Of a stretch of DNA of 64,000 bases, positions 39,373 through 49,296 are shown one piece after another. Below the pieces are notes generated by a model, which made no database searches, was not told where the DNA came from, and worked only from the letters and a program-made list of their open reading frames with translations. The stretch's first letter is position 1; each line of letters starts with the position of its first letter. Both the position numbers and the translations under genes were made by a program. The DNA is from CAWFGS01 sp963815535 (GTDB taxonomy: Bacteria > Pseudomonadota > Alphaproteobacteria > Sphingomonadales > Sphingomonadaceae), in assembly GCA_963815535.1 (NCBI GenBank), contig CAWFGS010000003.1, positions 1 through 64,000 of the forward strand, written 5' to 3'.

Positions 39373-41179
39373 TCAATGCTGCCGGATCACTGCCAGAAAC
39401 GCATCGCCATAGGCGTCCAGCTTCTTCGCGCCGACGCCGCCTATGCCGCCCAGTTCGTACAGGCTGGCCGGACGGCGCGCGGCCATATCGCGCAGCACGG
39501 CATCGTGGAAGATGACGTAAGGGGGCATCTGCGCCTCCTTCGCCAGATCGCGGCGCAATGCGCGCAATGCATCGAACAGCGGATCGCCGACGGGGTTCAG
39601 TCCGGCGTTTTTACTGGAGCGACCCCGGCGTCCTCTTTCTCGCTTTGGCGGCGTGACTATTTCCAGCGTCGCCTCCCCTTTCAACAGTTCGGGCGCACCG
39701 CCGCCCAAGGCCAGCCCGCCATGCTGCGTCGCTACCAGGAAGCCGCGCGCCTGCAACGCCTGCGCTACCGGGCGCAGCATGGCAGCCTCTTCCCCCTCGA
39801 CGATGCCGAACGTGCTAAGCCTGTCATGTCCGCGCTGCGTCACCTTGTCGTCCGCCACCCCGGTCAGCACCTTTTGCAAATGTCCGAAACCGAAACTCTG
39901 CCCGGTGCGATAGACGGCGGACAGCAACTTGCGCGCGGTCTGCGTGGCGTCGATGACGGCGGGTGCGTCCAGGCAATTGTCGCAATTGCCGCAGGTTTCG
40001 GGCGGTTCTTCGCCAAAATGCCGCAGCAGCACCGCCCGGCGGCATTTCGGCGTTTCCACCAATGCCGCCAGCGAATCGAGCCGGGTGCGCTCGCTTTGCA
40101 GGCGCGCCTCTTCCACATCCGACAGACGTTGCCGCGCGGTCGCGAAATCGGCCGCGCCCCACAGCATCACCGCCGCCGCCGGATCGCCGTCGCGCCCGGC
40201 ACGGCCCGTTTCCTGATAATAGCTTTCGATCGATTTGGGGATGCCCGCATGGGCGACGAAGCGCACATCGGGCTTGTCGATCCCCATGCCGAACGCGACC
40301 GTGGCGACCATCACCATGTCTTCCGACGCCACGAACGCGGCCTGATTGTCGGCGCGCACCCCGGCGTCCAGCCCGGCGTGATAGGGGCGCACTTCGCGGC
40401 CCGTCGCGGCGGCCAGCTTCTCCGCCAACTCCTCCACCTTGCGCCTGGTGTGGGCATAGACGATCCCCGGCCCCGGCGATGCGACCATAATCGCGGTGAT
40501 CTGGCGCACCGGATTGTCGCGATGGCGTGATGGTGTAGCGGATGTTGGGCCGGTCGAACCCGGCAATGACCAGTCCGTCCTCCGGCATTCCCAACTGCGC
40601 CATGATATCGGCGCGGGTGTGGCGATCCGCCGTCGCCGTCAGCGCCAGCCGGGGCACATCGCCGAATGCGTCCATCAACGGGCGCAACTGGCGGTAATCG
40701 GGCCGGAAATCGTGCCCCCATTCCGACACGCAATGCGCCTCGTCCACGGCGAACAGCGCCAATTTGGTGGAAGACAGCAGATCGCGGAACGCCGGCTGGC
40801 TGGCGCGTTCGGGCGCGACATACAGCAGGTCCAGCTCGCCCGCCGCGCATCGCGTCCATCGTCGCGCGCCAGTCCGCATCCGCACTGGTCAGCGTGGCGG
40901 CGCGAATGCCGTTCGCTCGCGCGCTGCGGAGCTGGTCGTGCATCAGCGCGATCAGCGGGGAAATGACGACGCAGGTGCCGTCCAGCATCGTCGCGGGCAG
41001 TTGATAGGTCAGCGATTTGCCCGCGCCGGTGGGCATCACGGCCAGCGTCGATCGCCCGGCCATGACGCGGTCCAGAACCTGGCACTGCACCCCGCGAAAA
41101 TCGTCGAAGCCGAAAACTTCGCGCAGTTTGGCGCGCATGTCGTGCGGCAGCGGTTTCGATTGGAGCGGGCGGCGTTCAT
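39373..41179 (-). CDS. recQ: ATP-dependent DNA helicase RecQ
   Basis: 3'-5' superfamily 2 helicase for recombination and replication repair. Helicase motifs in order: VFGFDDFRGVQCQVLDRVMA (motif 0), VMPTGAGKSLTYQLPA (Walker A), ISPLIALMHDQL, ALFAVDEAHCVSEWGHDFRP (DEAH), LALTATA, FDRPNIRYTI, VATVAFGMGIDKPDVRFVAH and YYQETGRAGRDG (motif VI). The RQC zinc cysteines are CRRAVLLRHFGEE and CGNCDNC. The C-terminal HRDC domain ends GIGGVGAKKLDAYGDAFL. About 600 residues. Frameshifts near 41165, 40853 and 40520. The start ATG 41179 (MNA) is inferred by analogy; ATG 41138 is the next candidate. Confidence 0.93.
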
Positions 41180-41313
41180 CGCCGCATCCTTTGGCATAGG
41201 CGCACGGGCGGGTGAACCATGAACGGGTCGCTTATTCGCGATATTTCCGAATTGCGCCCCGCCGTCCGTCCAGCTATCCCCGGCCCCGTAGATCTTTCCG
41301 GGAGCCAGATTTC

Positions 41314-41691
41314 ATGAACACGACCACATCCTTCGCCACCAAATTCGCAATCGTCGCCGCATCGGCGCTGGCCGTCGCGGCGTGCGGCAGTTCGGACCCC
41401 GCCTCCACCGAAGCGGAAGCCGACACCGTCGAAATGCCTGCCGACGATGCAATGGCCGATATCGTGGAAGAACCCATCGTGGACGAAGCGGCCGTTGCCC
41501 CCGCGCCCCGCGTCGCGCCGATCGCGCCGGGTGAAGCGACTCCTGCCGAACCCACCGCCGCCGAAACGGCCGCCGCACGTCAGGCTGCGGACAATGCCCG
41601 CAACGTCGCGCGCGAGGCGATGGAAGCGGCCGATGCTGCCGAAGCCGCTGCCGGCAGTTTGGGCGATGCAGCGGAACGCACCACGCGATAA
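41314..41691 (+). CDS. Small acidic/alanine-rich lipoprotein, unknown function
   Basis: Intact 125-residue protein with lipoprotein signal (FAIVAASALAVAACGSSD; lipobox VAAC). After the Cys comes an acidic region (STEAEADTVEMPADDAMAD), a Pro/Ala stretch, and an Ala-rich amphipathic helix (AARQAADNARNVAREAMEAA). No recognised domain. ATG 41314 follows GGGAGC. The next lipoprotein gene starts inside its 3' end, so the two may be a pair. Confidence 0.7.
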   Translation: MNTTTSFATKFAIVAASALAVAACGSSDPASTEAEADTVEMPADDAMADIVEEPIVDEAAVAPAPRVAPIAPGEATPAEPTAAETAAARQAADNARNVAREAMEAADAAEAAAGSLGDAAERTTR

Positions 41692-41992
41692 GGGTGGGCG
41701 CAATAGGTCGCGGCGCGGCGTGTTGTCCGCGCGCATTCCCGGTATAAGCGCCTGCCTGATGCTGATCGCTGCCTGCGGCCCGGCGGATAACGATCCGGGG
41801 CCGGGCGGCGTGACCGTGGGCGAAGCGCGCATTCTGGACGAAGCCGCCGCCACGATCGAAGCGGGGCGATTGCCGGATGGGGCGCCGACGAACGACGGGG
41901 AAAGGCCCGGCGATGACAGCTTGCCACCATCGCAATCTCCGGCAATGATGGTTGGTGACGACAACACGCAAGGTCGGACGCCGGACGAATAA
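41666..41992 (+). CDS. Putative small lipoprotein, unknown function
   Basis: About 108 residues. ATG 41666 gives a strongly basic N-region (APRDKGGRNRSRRG) followed by a hydrophobic stretch and lipobox (ISACLMLIAACGPAD). That makes this start more convincing than GTG 41720, although it overlaps the preceding gene by 26 bases in another frame. The mature part is acidic and Gly/Pro-rich with no domain. Unrecognised; could be lineage-specific. Confidence 0.55.
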   Translation: MQRNAPRDKGGRNRSRRGVLSARIPGISACLMLIAACGPADNDPGPGGVTVGEARILDEAAATIEAGRLPDGAPTNDGERPGDDSLPPSQSPAMMVGDDNTQGRTPDE

Positions 41993-42022
41993 CCGGCACC
42001 GATCGCGTCAGGAGAGCCAGCC

Positions 42023-43247
42023 ATGAACGCCATCAGCCCCATCGAAACACCCATCGAACCCGGTCACACACCGACGATCGACGCGACGCGCGGTATGGAT
42101 GCGGAAATCTTCGCGCAGTTCATCGATCAGCTGGAACGCTATGTCCGCGACCGCCTGATCCCCGCCGAAGCGGACGTGATCGAACATGACCGCATCCCCG
42201 AAGATCTGCTGGACGAGATGCGCGAAATGGGCCTGTTCGGCCTGACCATGCCCGAAGAATATGGCGGATCGGGCATGAATGTGCCGCAATATGTCGAAAC
42301 GATCCGGGTGCTCAGCTATGCCCTGCCCGCTTACCGTTCGATCACATCGATCAATCTGGGCATGGTGTGTTCCGCGATCAAGAATGCCGGGACGCGAGGA
42401 ACAGAAAACCGAATGGCTGCCGCGCCTCGCCGCGGGCGAAATCGCCTGTTTCGGCTTGACCGAACCTGGTTCGGGATCCGACAGCGCGGGCCTGCAGACC
42501 AGCGCCAAGCGCGACGGCAACGGTTATGTCCTGAACGGGTCCAAACGCTACATCACCAACGCGCCGCATGCGAAACTTGGCCTGATCATGGCGCGCACCA
42601 ATCCCGACAATCAGGCGAAGAACGCGCATATCAGCGCCTTTCTGGTCGATATGGAATCGGACGGAATAACCGTCGGCAAACCGGACAAGAAGATGGGGCA
42701 GTCGGGCAGCCATATCGCCGATATCTATTTCGACGATGTGAAGGTTGCCGGGCGATGCGCTGCTGGGCGGGGAAGAAGGGCGCGGCTTCGCAACCGCCAT
42801 GCAGAGCCTCGACAATGGGCGCCTGTCCGTCGCCGCCGCCAGCTGCGGCTATGCCAAGCGCATTCTCGATACCGCGCTCGAAATACACGACCGAGCGCAA
42901 GGCGTTCGGCGAACCGATCGCGAATTTCCAGCTGATCCAGGCGATGCTGGCGGACAGCCGCGCGGAAATCTACGCCGGCGAATGCATGCTGCGCGATGCG
43001 AGCGTGAAAGCCGAACAATGGCAAGGCGATTATCGAATGCGCCAGCGCCAAGATGTTCGCATCGGAAATGTGCAACCGCGTGGCCGATCGCTGCGTGCAG
43101 ATCCATGGCGGCGCAGGCTATCTGGCGGAATACGAGGCGGAACGCTTCTATCGCGACAGCCGGATTTACACGATTTACGAAGGGACCACGCAGATCCTGC
43201 AGCTGGTGATCGCCAAGAACATGCTGCGCGAATTTGCCGCGCTGTAG
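42023..43247 (+). CDS. Acyl-CoA dehydrogenase
   Basis: FAD enzyme introducing an alpha,beta double bond into an acyl-CoA. N-terminal helices FIDQLERYVRDRLIPAEADV and MREMGLFGLTMPEEYGGSGM. Middle beta domain with signature CFGLTEPGSGSDSAGLQTSA. C-terminal TTERKAFGEPIANFQLIQAM, QIHGGAGYLAEYEAERFYRD, and the base-containing loop RIYTIYEGTTQILQLVIAK, where the Glu of YEGTTQ is the usual catalytic base position. About 405 residues. Frameshifts near 42395, 42755, 42885 and 43030. First gene of a four-gene plus-strand cluster; substrate not predictable. Confidence 0.9.
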
Positions 43248-43304
43248 ATCGCTGCGCAGCGAACTGCGGCGCGCGCCGGCTCGGCCGTTTGAGGGCGGTA
43301 ACAG

Positions 43305-44538
43305 ATGTATAACCTGCTGTCCGATCTTTCGATCATCGAAGTCAGCAGCTTCGTCGCGTCGCCCACTGCCGGCCTCTATTGCGCGCAGATGGGCGCGGAG
43401 GTCATCCGCGTGGACCAGATCGGCGGCGGGCTGGATTACGACCGTTACCAACTGACCGAGGACGGCCGATCGCTGTCGTGGGAAAATCTCAACCGCGCGA
43501 AGAAGAGCGTCGCGCTCGATCTGCGTCAGCGGCGAGGGGCGCGAACTGGCGGTGGAACTGGCGCGCGCCACCGGACAGCTCATCACCAATGTGCCGGAAA
43601 ACAGCTTCCTGTCGCAGAAACGCCGTTCGCGCCGGACGACGATCGCATGATCACCGTGCGGATCATGGGCTGGGGCGACGGGCGTCAGGCGATGGATTTC
43701 ACGGTCAACGCGGCCAGCGGCTATCCGCTGATGACCGGGCCGGCGGATTGGGACCGGGACACCGCCCCGCCAGTGAATCAGACTCTGCCCGCATGGGATT
43801 TCATCACCGGCGCCTACACCGCATTCACTCTGCTCGCCGCTTTGCGTCACCGCGACAGCACCGGCGAAGGCGGCGAAGATCGCATCCCGCTGGGCGATGT
43901 GGCGATCGGCACGATCGCCAATAGCGGGGCGATGGCCGAAATGCTGTATCGCGGCGGGGATCGCGAACGGTTGGGCAATGCGATCTGGGGCGCATTCGGG
44001 CGCGATTTTCGCAGCCGCGACGGGCAGCGCTTCATGGTCGCCGCTCTGACCGACAAGCAATGGGCGGCGCTGCTCGACCGCGTTCGACGTGGCGAGCGAG
44101 ATCGCGGCGGTCGAAAAGGCCCACGATGTCAGTTTCGCCAGCAGCGACCACAACCGCTTTACCCATCGCGACGAACTGTTCGCCCTGTTCCAGCACGCGG
44201 CGGAGCGGTACGACTATACGCGATCTGGCTGCGCGAATGGCGGCGGCGGGCGCGACATTCGAAAAATACCGGACCATGCATCGAGGCGGCGACCGATCCG
44301 GAACTGGTCGGCGACAATCCGCTGTTCGGCCCGTCGACCGCCAACCCCAGCGGTTTCGACTACCCCGCGCCCGGCGCTTTCGCCAATCAGGCGGACGCGC
44401 CGCGCGATCCGGCCCGCCCTGCGCCCTATCTGGGCCAGCATAGCGAAGAAGTTCTGGCGGAGCGGCTCGGGCATGGCATCGGGCGCGATCGCCGCGCTGA
44501 TCGACAGGGGCGTGGTCGCGCCATCCGACGCCCGATAG
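43305..44538 (+). CDS. CaiB/BaiF family III CoA-transferase
   Basis: Transfers CoA between an acyl-CoA and a carboxylate through an aspartyl intermediate. N-terminus LSIIEVSSFVASPTAGLYCA and MGAEVIRVDQIGGGLDYDRY are family-typical (Rossmann start and GADVIRVE-like motif); ENLNRAKKSVALDL follows. The middle has GYPLMTGPADWDRDTAPPVN and WDFITGAYTAFTLLAALRHR. The usual catalytic Asp near residue 160-170 should lie in the MTGPADWDRD region, but alignment is needed. About 410 residues. Six frameshifts. It lies 57 bases after the dehydrogenase and 14 bases before the thiolase, and probably activates the operon's substrate acid. Confidence 0.85.
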
Positions 44539-44552
44539 GTAGGAGATTTTCA

Positions 44553-45800
44553 TTGCAACTTCGTAAAGCCGCCATTTGTATCGCCGCTGCGCACGCCCGG
44601 TCGGCAGTTTTCTGGGCACGCTTGCCCCGATGGAGGCGGGCGCGTTGGGCGCCGTCATCCTGAAAGCGCTGGTGGAACGCAGCGGCATCGACCCTGCACG
44701 GGTGGACGATGTGATCTTCGCGCAAGGGTACGGCAGCGGCGAAGCGCCCGCCATCGGGCGGTGGGCATGGCTGGCGGCGGGACTGCCGCATCGAAACGCC
44801 CGGCTATCAGGTGGACCGCCGTTGCGGGTCGGGCCTGCAATCGGTCGTCAATGCGGCGATGATGGTGCAGACCGGCGCGGCGGACGTGCGTGGTCGCGGG
44901 CGGCGTGGAAAGCATGTCCAACGTCGAACATTACACCACCAAAGCCCGGCATGGCGCGCGGATGGGGGACATGGCGCTGTGGGACCGGCTGACGCGCGGA
45001 CGATTGATGAGCCAGCCGGTCGAACGCTTCGGCGTGATCAGCGGCATGATCGAAACGGCGGAAAACCTCGCCACGGATTACGGCATCACGCGCGAAGCGC
45101 CGATGCATTCGCGGTGCGCAGCCACCAGAACGCCGCCGCCGCGTGGGATGCGGGCAAGTTCGACGCGCAGCTGGTCCCGGTGGACGTGCCGCAGCGCAAA
45201 GGCGATCCGGTGCGGTTCGACCGTGACGAGGGCATTCGCGGCCGATGCCAGCATGGAAACGCTGGGCAGCCCTGCGCGCGATCGAAGGCCGCACCAACCC
45301 GGATGCCATCGTCACCGCCGGCAATGCCAGCCAGCAGAACGATGCGGCGGCGGCCTGTCTGGTCGTGGCCGAGGACAAGGTGGCGGAACTGGGCCTCACC
45401 CCGCTGGTGTATCTGACCGGCTGGGCGGCGGCGGGATGCGACCCGTCGCGCATGGGCATCGGCCCCGTCCCGGCAGTCGAGCGGCTGTTCGCGCGCACCG
45501 GAATGGGCTGGGACGATATCGGGCTGGTCGAACTGAACGAGGCCTTCGCGCCGCAGGCGCTTGCCGTGATGAAGGGCTGGGGCTGGAGCCGATGACGACA
45601 GCCGCCGCGATCTGGTCAACGTCAACGGGTCGGGCATATCGCTGGGCCATCCGATCGGCGCGACCGGCGGGCGGATTCTGGCCGACATGGCGCACGAAAT
45701 GCACCGGCGCGAGGCGCGCTACGGCCTCGAAACGATGTGCATCGGCGGTGGGCAGGGCATGGCGGCCATGTTCGAACGCGCGTGTGATCGTGTGAAATGA
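44553..45800 (+). CDS. Acetyl-CoA acetyltransferase (thiolase II family)
   Basis: Thiolytic cleavage or condensation of beta-ketoacyl-CoA. Nucleophilic Cys in VDRRCGSGLQSVVNAAMMVQ, VVAGGVESMSNVEHYTTKA, LVELNEAFAPQALAVMKGWG, His in NGSGISLGHPIGATGGRILA and second Cys in LETMCIGGGQGMAAMFERA. All catalytic residues are present. The start is TTG 44553 with AGGTAGGAGA upstream; no ATG fits. Six frameshifts (about 44590, 44785, 44888, 45115, 45250, 45590). About 415 residues. Presumably performs the last step of the operon's pathway. Confidence 0.9.
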
Positions 45801-45818
45801 GTGAACCGGCGAACTGAC

Positions 45819-46664
45819 ATGAGCGACTGGGACGCCTGGATCGGGCGGGAAGAAAGGCGGCGCGATGTGCTGACCCCTGGCCTCGCCGCACGCTGGCTGG
45901 CGACGTTCGATCGTGATGCGCCCGCCAATGGCGCAATGCCGCAGGGCATTCATTGGTGCCTATGCCCGCCCGATGCGCCGACTGCGGCCCTGGGGGAAGA
46001 CGGACATCCGGCGCGCGACGATACGCGCGCCGGTTTCCTGCCCCCCATCCCCCTGCCCCGCCGGATGTGGGCGGGAAGCGAGGTCGAATTCATTCGCCCG
46101 CTTCGCATCAACGACACGGTGGAGCGCGTGTCGCGAATCATGACGATTGCCGAAAAACGCGGTCAGTCCGGTCCGCTTGCCTTCGTCACGGTGGAACATA
46201 CGACCCATGCCGATGGGGCGGCGGCGTTGCGCGAAATGCAGACGCTGGTCTATCGCGAGGCCGCCGCACCGGACGCGGCCCTTTCCCCGCCGCCAATCGG
46301 CGCCGAACGATCACCGCAGGATGCGCCGAGCCGCCGCTTCACGCCCACGCCGCCGCTGCTGTTTCGATATTCCGCGCTGACTTTCAACAGCCATCGCATC
46401 CATTACGACGCGCCCTATGCGCGCGAGGTGGAGCGATATCGCGGGCTGGTGGTGCACGGACCGCTGATCGCATCGTCTCTGCTTGATCTCGCCTCACACG
46501 AGCTTGGCGACAACGCACTGTCGCACTTCGCTTTCCGCGCGCAGTCTCCGGCCATTGCGGGCGAGCCTTTGACTCTGAACCTTGCACCTGCCGGGCCGAC
46601 GCGCGAACTTGTCGCCATGAACGGCGGACGCATGGTGATGAACGCGACCGCTACTTTACGGTAA
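45819..46664 (+). CDS. FAS1-like/MaoC acyl dehydratase (mesaconyl- or 3-methylfumaryl-CoA hydratase-like)
   Basis: Double-hotdog hydratase of the HTD2/Mch type. Intact, 281 residues. The N-terminal FAS1-like half includes QGIHWCLCPPDAPTAALGED and PPIPLPRRMWAGSEVEFIRP. The C-terminal half carries LLFRYSALTFNSHRIHYDAP, the catalytic Asn/Ser-His region of this family, and VVHGPLIASSLLDLA. Homologues hydrate mesaconyl-C4-CoA or methylfumaryl-CoA, so a branched C4-C6 dicarboxylate is conceivable. ATG 45819 is preferred; GTG 45801 directly at the thiolase stop is possible. Its 3' end overlaps the convergent ppk2 gene by 14 bases. Confidence 0.82.
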   Translation: MSDWDAWIGREERRRDVLTPGLAARWLATFDRDAPANGAMPQGIHWCLCPPDAPTAALGEDGHPARDDTRAGFLPPIPLPRRMWAGSEVEFIRPLRINDTVERVSRIMTIAEKRGQSGPLAFVTVEHTTHADGAAALREMQTLVYREAAAPDAALSPPPIGAERSPQDAPSRRFTPTPPLLFRYSALTFNSHRIHYDAPYAREVERYRGLVVHGPLIASSLLDLASHELGDNALSHFAFRAQSPAIAGEPLTLNLAPAGPTRELVAMNGGRMVMNATATLR

Positions 46665-47432
46665 ACCCGTCGATCGGCTGCAGGACTTCATAACTTTCCG
46701 TCGCGGGTTCGCCCGGCAACGGATCGAACGCCACATCGGGCGGGGCGATGTAGGTATCGGGCAGCCGGTCCAGCAGATCGCGCACCAGCGTCAGCCGTCC
46801 GCGTTTCTGGTCGTTGAAATCCACCAACGTCCACGGCGCCGCGTCGGTATGGGTCGCCGCCAACATGGCCTCGCGCGCGGATGTATAGGCATCGTACTTT
46901 TCACGGGCGGCCAGATCGACGGGCGACAGTTTCCAGCGTTTCAAAGGGTCTTCCAGCCGTTCGCGCAGGCGTTCCTCCTGCTTTTCCTGATCGCTCGTCA
47001 GCCAGTATTTGAACAGCAGAATGCCGTCATCGGCCAGCATCCGTTCGAATTGCGGCGTTATATCGAGAAACCGATCCACTTCGGCTTGCGAAGCGTAGCC
47101 CATGACTTGCTCCACCCCGGCGCGATTGTACCAGCTGCGGTCGAACAGCACGATTTCCCCGGCGGCGGGCAGATGCGCGACGTAGCGTTGGAAAGTACCA
47201 CTGCGTCGCTTCGTGCTCGGTGGGTTTCGGCAAGCGCCACGATGCGGCACTGGCGCGGGTTCAGACGGCCCGACAGCGCCCGGATCGCGCCGCCTTTCCC
47301 CGCCGTGTCGCGCCCTTCGAACAGCACGCAGATGCGCTGCCCCGTCACGCGCGCCCAGCGGGCCATGCACACCAGCTCTTCCTCCATCGGGGCGAGCAGT
47401 TTTTCGTAATGTTTGCGTTTCAGCTTGCCCAT
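46651..47432 (-). CDS. ppk2: Polyphosphate kinase 2
   Basis: Uses polyphosphate to phosphorylate nucleoside diphosphates (or reverse). N-terminus MGKLKRKHYEKLLAPMEEEL. Walker A ICVLFEGRDTAGKGGAIRAL. A frameshift near 47200. FQRYVAHLPAAGEIVLFDRS with Walker B FDRSWYNRAGVEQVMG, the lid KYWLTSDQEKQEERLRERLE, and DPLKRWKLSPVDLAAREKYD. About 260 residues, class I-like. ATG 47432 fits family N-termini; TTG 47492 is an in-frame alternative. It diverges from phhA and overlaps the 3' end of the MaoC-type gene. Its polyphosphate role connects loosely to the phosphate genes at 16-19 kb. Confidence 0.92.
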
Positions 47433-47485
47433 ATCGGTCTTTCCCGCTCCCTTGTCGAACTCGCGATAATCGTTACATCCGTGGT

Positions 47486-48424
47486 ATGGCAACCAACCCC
47501 ACCCCGACGGACGATTACAGCGCCCTGCCCGAATTGTCGGACGCCGTCTTTACCGCACCCTTGCAGAAACCCGCGCATTTGGGCGACGACTGGCTCGAAC
47601 CCGAACAGACGCGTTACGACAGCGCGGATGACGCGATTTGGGACGAGCTGTTCGCGCGGCAGATGAAGGTGCTGCCCGGCAGGGCCGCATCGGCGTTCAT
47701 GGCTGGGCTGGACAAGCTCGATCTAGGGCGCGGCGGCGTGCCGGAATTCGCCGCTATGTCTCAGGAGCTGGATCGGCTGACCGGCTGGAGCGTCGTGCCC
47801 GTACCGATGCTGATTCCCGATCAGGTGTTTTTCTGGCATCTCGCCAATCGCCGGTTTCCCGCCGGGAATTTCATTCGCACGCGCGACACGTTCGATTACA
47901 TTCAGGAACCGGACGTGTTTCACGACGTGTTCGGCCATGTGCCGATGCTGACCGATCCGGTCTATGCCGATTACATGCAGGAATATGGCCGCGCCGGATG
48001 GAAGGCGATGCGGTACAATCGGTTGAAAGCATTGGGTGCGCTCTATTGGTACACCGTGGAATTCGGCCTGATGATGGAAGGGGGCGAAGTGCGCGCCTAT
48101 GGCGCGGGTATCCTGTCGGGGCCGACCGAAGTGGTGTTCGCGACCGAAGGCGACAGCCCCAACCGCATTATGCTGAACGTCGATCGCGTCATGCGAACCG
48201 ATTACGTAATCGATGATCTGCAGCCGACCTATTTCGTGATCGAAAGTTTCGACGATCTCTATCGCCAGACGGTCAGCCGCGATTTCGACCGGTTGTATCG
48301 CAATCTGTCGCCCAGCTTCACTTACGCCAATTCCGCAATCATCGACGTTGATAATGTGGTGCATCGCGGAACGCAGGAATATCTGTTGCGCGGTGGGCGC
48401 GGCAGCGGGGCCGTGCCGACCTGA
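47486..48424 (+). CDS. phhA: Phenylalanine 4-monooxygenase
   Basis: Pterin-dependent non-heme iron hydroxylase converting phenylalanine to tyrosine. The iron ligands are visible: two His in EPDVFHDVFGHVPMLTDPVY and Glu in LYWYTVEFGLMMEGGEVRAY. Pterin/substrate loops: VPVPMLIPDQVFFWHLANRR and FPAGNFIRTRDTFDYIQEPD. Monomeric catalytic domain only, intact, 312 residues, with no ACT regulatory domain, as usual in bacteria. No pterin dehydratase gene (phhB) is adjacent. Start ATG 47486. Confidence 0.95.
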   Translation: MATNPTPTDDYSALPELSDAVFTAPLQKPAHLGDDWLEPEQTRYDSADDAIWDELFARQMKVLPGRAASAFMAGLDKLDLGRGGVPEFAAMSQELDRLTGWSVVPVPMLIPDQVFFWHLANRRFPAGNFIRTRDTFDYIQEPDVFHDVFGHVPMLTDPVYADYMQEYGRAGWKAMRYNRLKALGALYWYTVEFGLMMEGGEVRAYGAGILSGPTEVVFATEGDSPNRIMLNVDRVMRTDYVIDDLQPTYFVIESFDDLYRQTVSRDFDRLYRNLSPSFTYANSAIIDVDNVVHRGTQEYLLRGGRGSGAVPT

Positions 48425-48531
48425 CGCTTCCACCCTGAGTTACAGACCCTGAGCCATACACTCTGAAATGCACGCCAGGCGCTTCACGCCTTGAACATCG
48501 TGCCACGCCACTTTGCGTAAGCTGGACAAAC

Positions 48532-48567
48532 AAAAACCGGCGCTGGATCGCTCCAACGCCGGTTTTT
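48532..48567. terminator. Bidirectional terminator after phhA
   Basis: AAAAACCGGCG (48532-48542) and CGCCGGTTTTT (48557-48567) form a perfect 11-bp stem with a 14-base loop. The A/T ends work on both strands, fitting the convergent phhA and lipoprotein genes. Confidence 0.9.
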
Positions 48568-48584
48568 CGTTCGGTTATCCGAAA

Positions 48585-48848
48585 TCAGGTGGGTTCGGCG
48601 TCCATTGCGTCGGCCTGCTCTTCCATGGCTTCGGCTTCAGCGTCGACATTATCTTCCATCGCGTCGGCGGTGTCATCGGTGATCGCGCCGGAATCTTCCA
48701 TGGCGTCGATTTCCATGTCAGCGTTGTCTTCCATCTGTTCCGCGTTGTCTTCCATTTCGTTTTCGGCGGCGCTGTCACATGCGGCGACGCTGAGGCCGAG
48801 AACGGCAACGGAGGTAACCATTGCGGATTTGAAAATGCTCTTCATCAT
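48585..48848 (-). CDS. Small highly acidic lipoprotein, unknown function
   Basis: Intact, 87 residues. Lipoprotein signal MVTSVAVLGLSVAACDSAAE (lipobox VAAC). The mature part is almost only Glu, Asp, Met and Ala in a repeating Met-Glu-Asp-Asn/Ala pattern (EMEDNAEQMEDNADMEIDA, AMEDNVDAEAEAMEEQADA), with a net charge strongly negative. Such a tail could chelate cations or bind basic partners. AAGGGG lies upstream of ATG 48848 (48845 also possible). No domain recognised. Confidence 0.75.
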   Translation of the reverse strand: MMKSIFKSAMVTSVAVLGLSVAACDSAAENEMEDNAEQMEDNADMEIDAMEDSGAITDDTADAMEDNVDAEAEAMEEQADAMDAEPT

Positions 48849-48938
48849 TATTCCCCTTCTTTGGAATCTGGATCACCTGCCTACCAAGCCTTCAGATGGC
48901 TGGATAGAGAAAAACGGCGAAAATGTGATAAAATGTGT

Positions 48939-49193
48939 TCAGAATATGGTGCGGCGTTGCGTAAAACCCAGCACGGTCAACGCGACTATGGACCCGATAA
49001 TGGCCGCAATCAGTCCCGTGGCGCTGATGCCCGACAGGATCGGCCCGTCATAGGTCATCGTACCCGCCAGCAGGGCGACTCCACCGCCGACCGCCACGTT
49101 CAACGCGACCGTATCGCGCATTTTCGCCTGTGTTACGATGGCGGCAAGCCATCCGAAAATGCTGCCCACCACCATCAGGATTAGCATTCCCAT
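48939..49193 (-). CDS. GlsB/YeaQ/YmgE family membrane stress protein
   Basis: Small integral-membrane protein of the transglycosylase-associated family. Intact, 84 residues, three hydrophobic segments: LILMVVGSIFGWLAAIVTQA, VALNVAVGGGVALLAGTM and LIAAIIGSIVALTVLGF. It has the family's Gly-rich helix packing. Usually induced by general stress; biochemical function unknown. Upstream of it on the same strand is uppP, with a 103-base gap. Confidence 0.88.
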   Translation of the reverse strand: MGMLILMVVGSIFGWLAAIVTQAKMRDTVALNVAVGGGVALLAGTMTYDGPILSGISATGLIAAIIGSIVALTVLGFTQRRTIF

Positions 49194-49296
49194 GGTGTTT
49201 CCGTCCGTTGCGTCGTCTGCCCAATCAACCGGTGTGGGCGCAGCCGGTTCCCGATCGGGCGTGAACGAAGCCGAGGAATGCTGCGGCGAAGCGACC

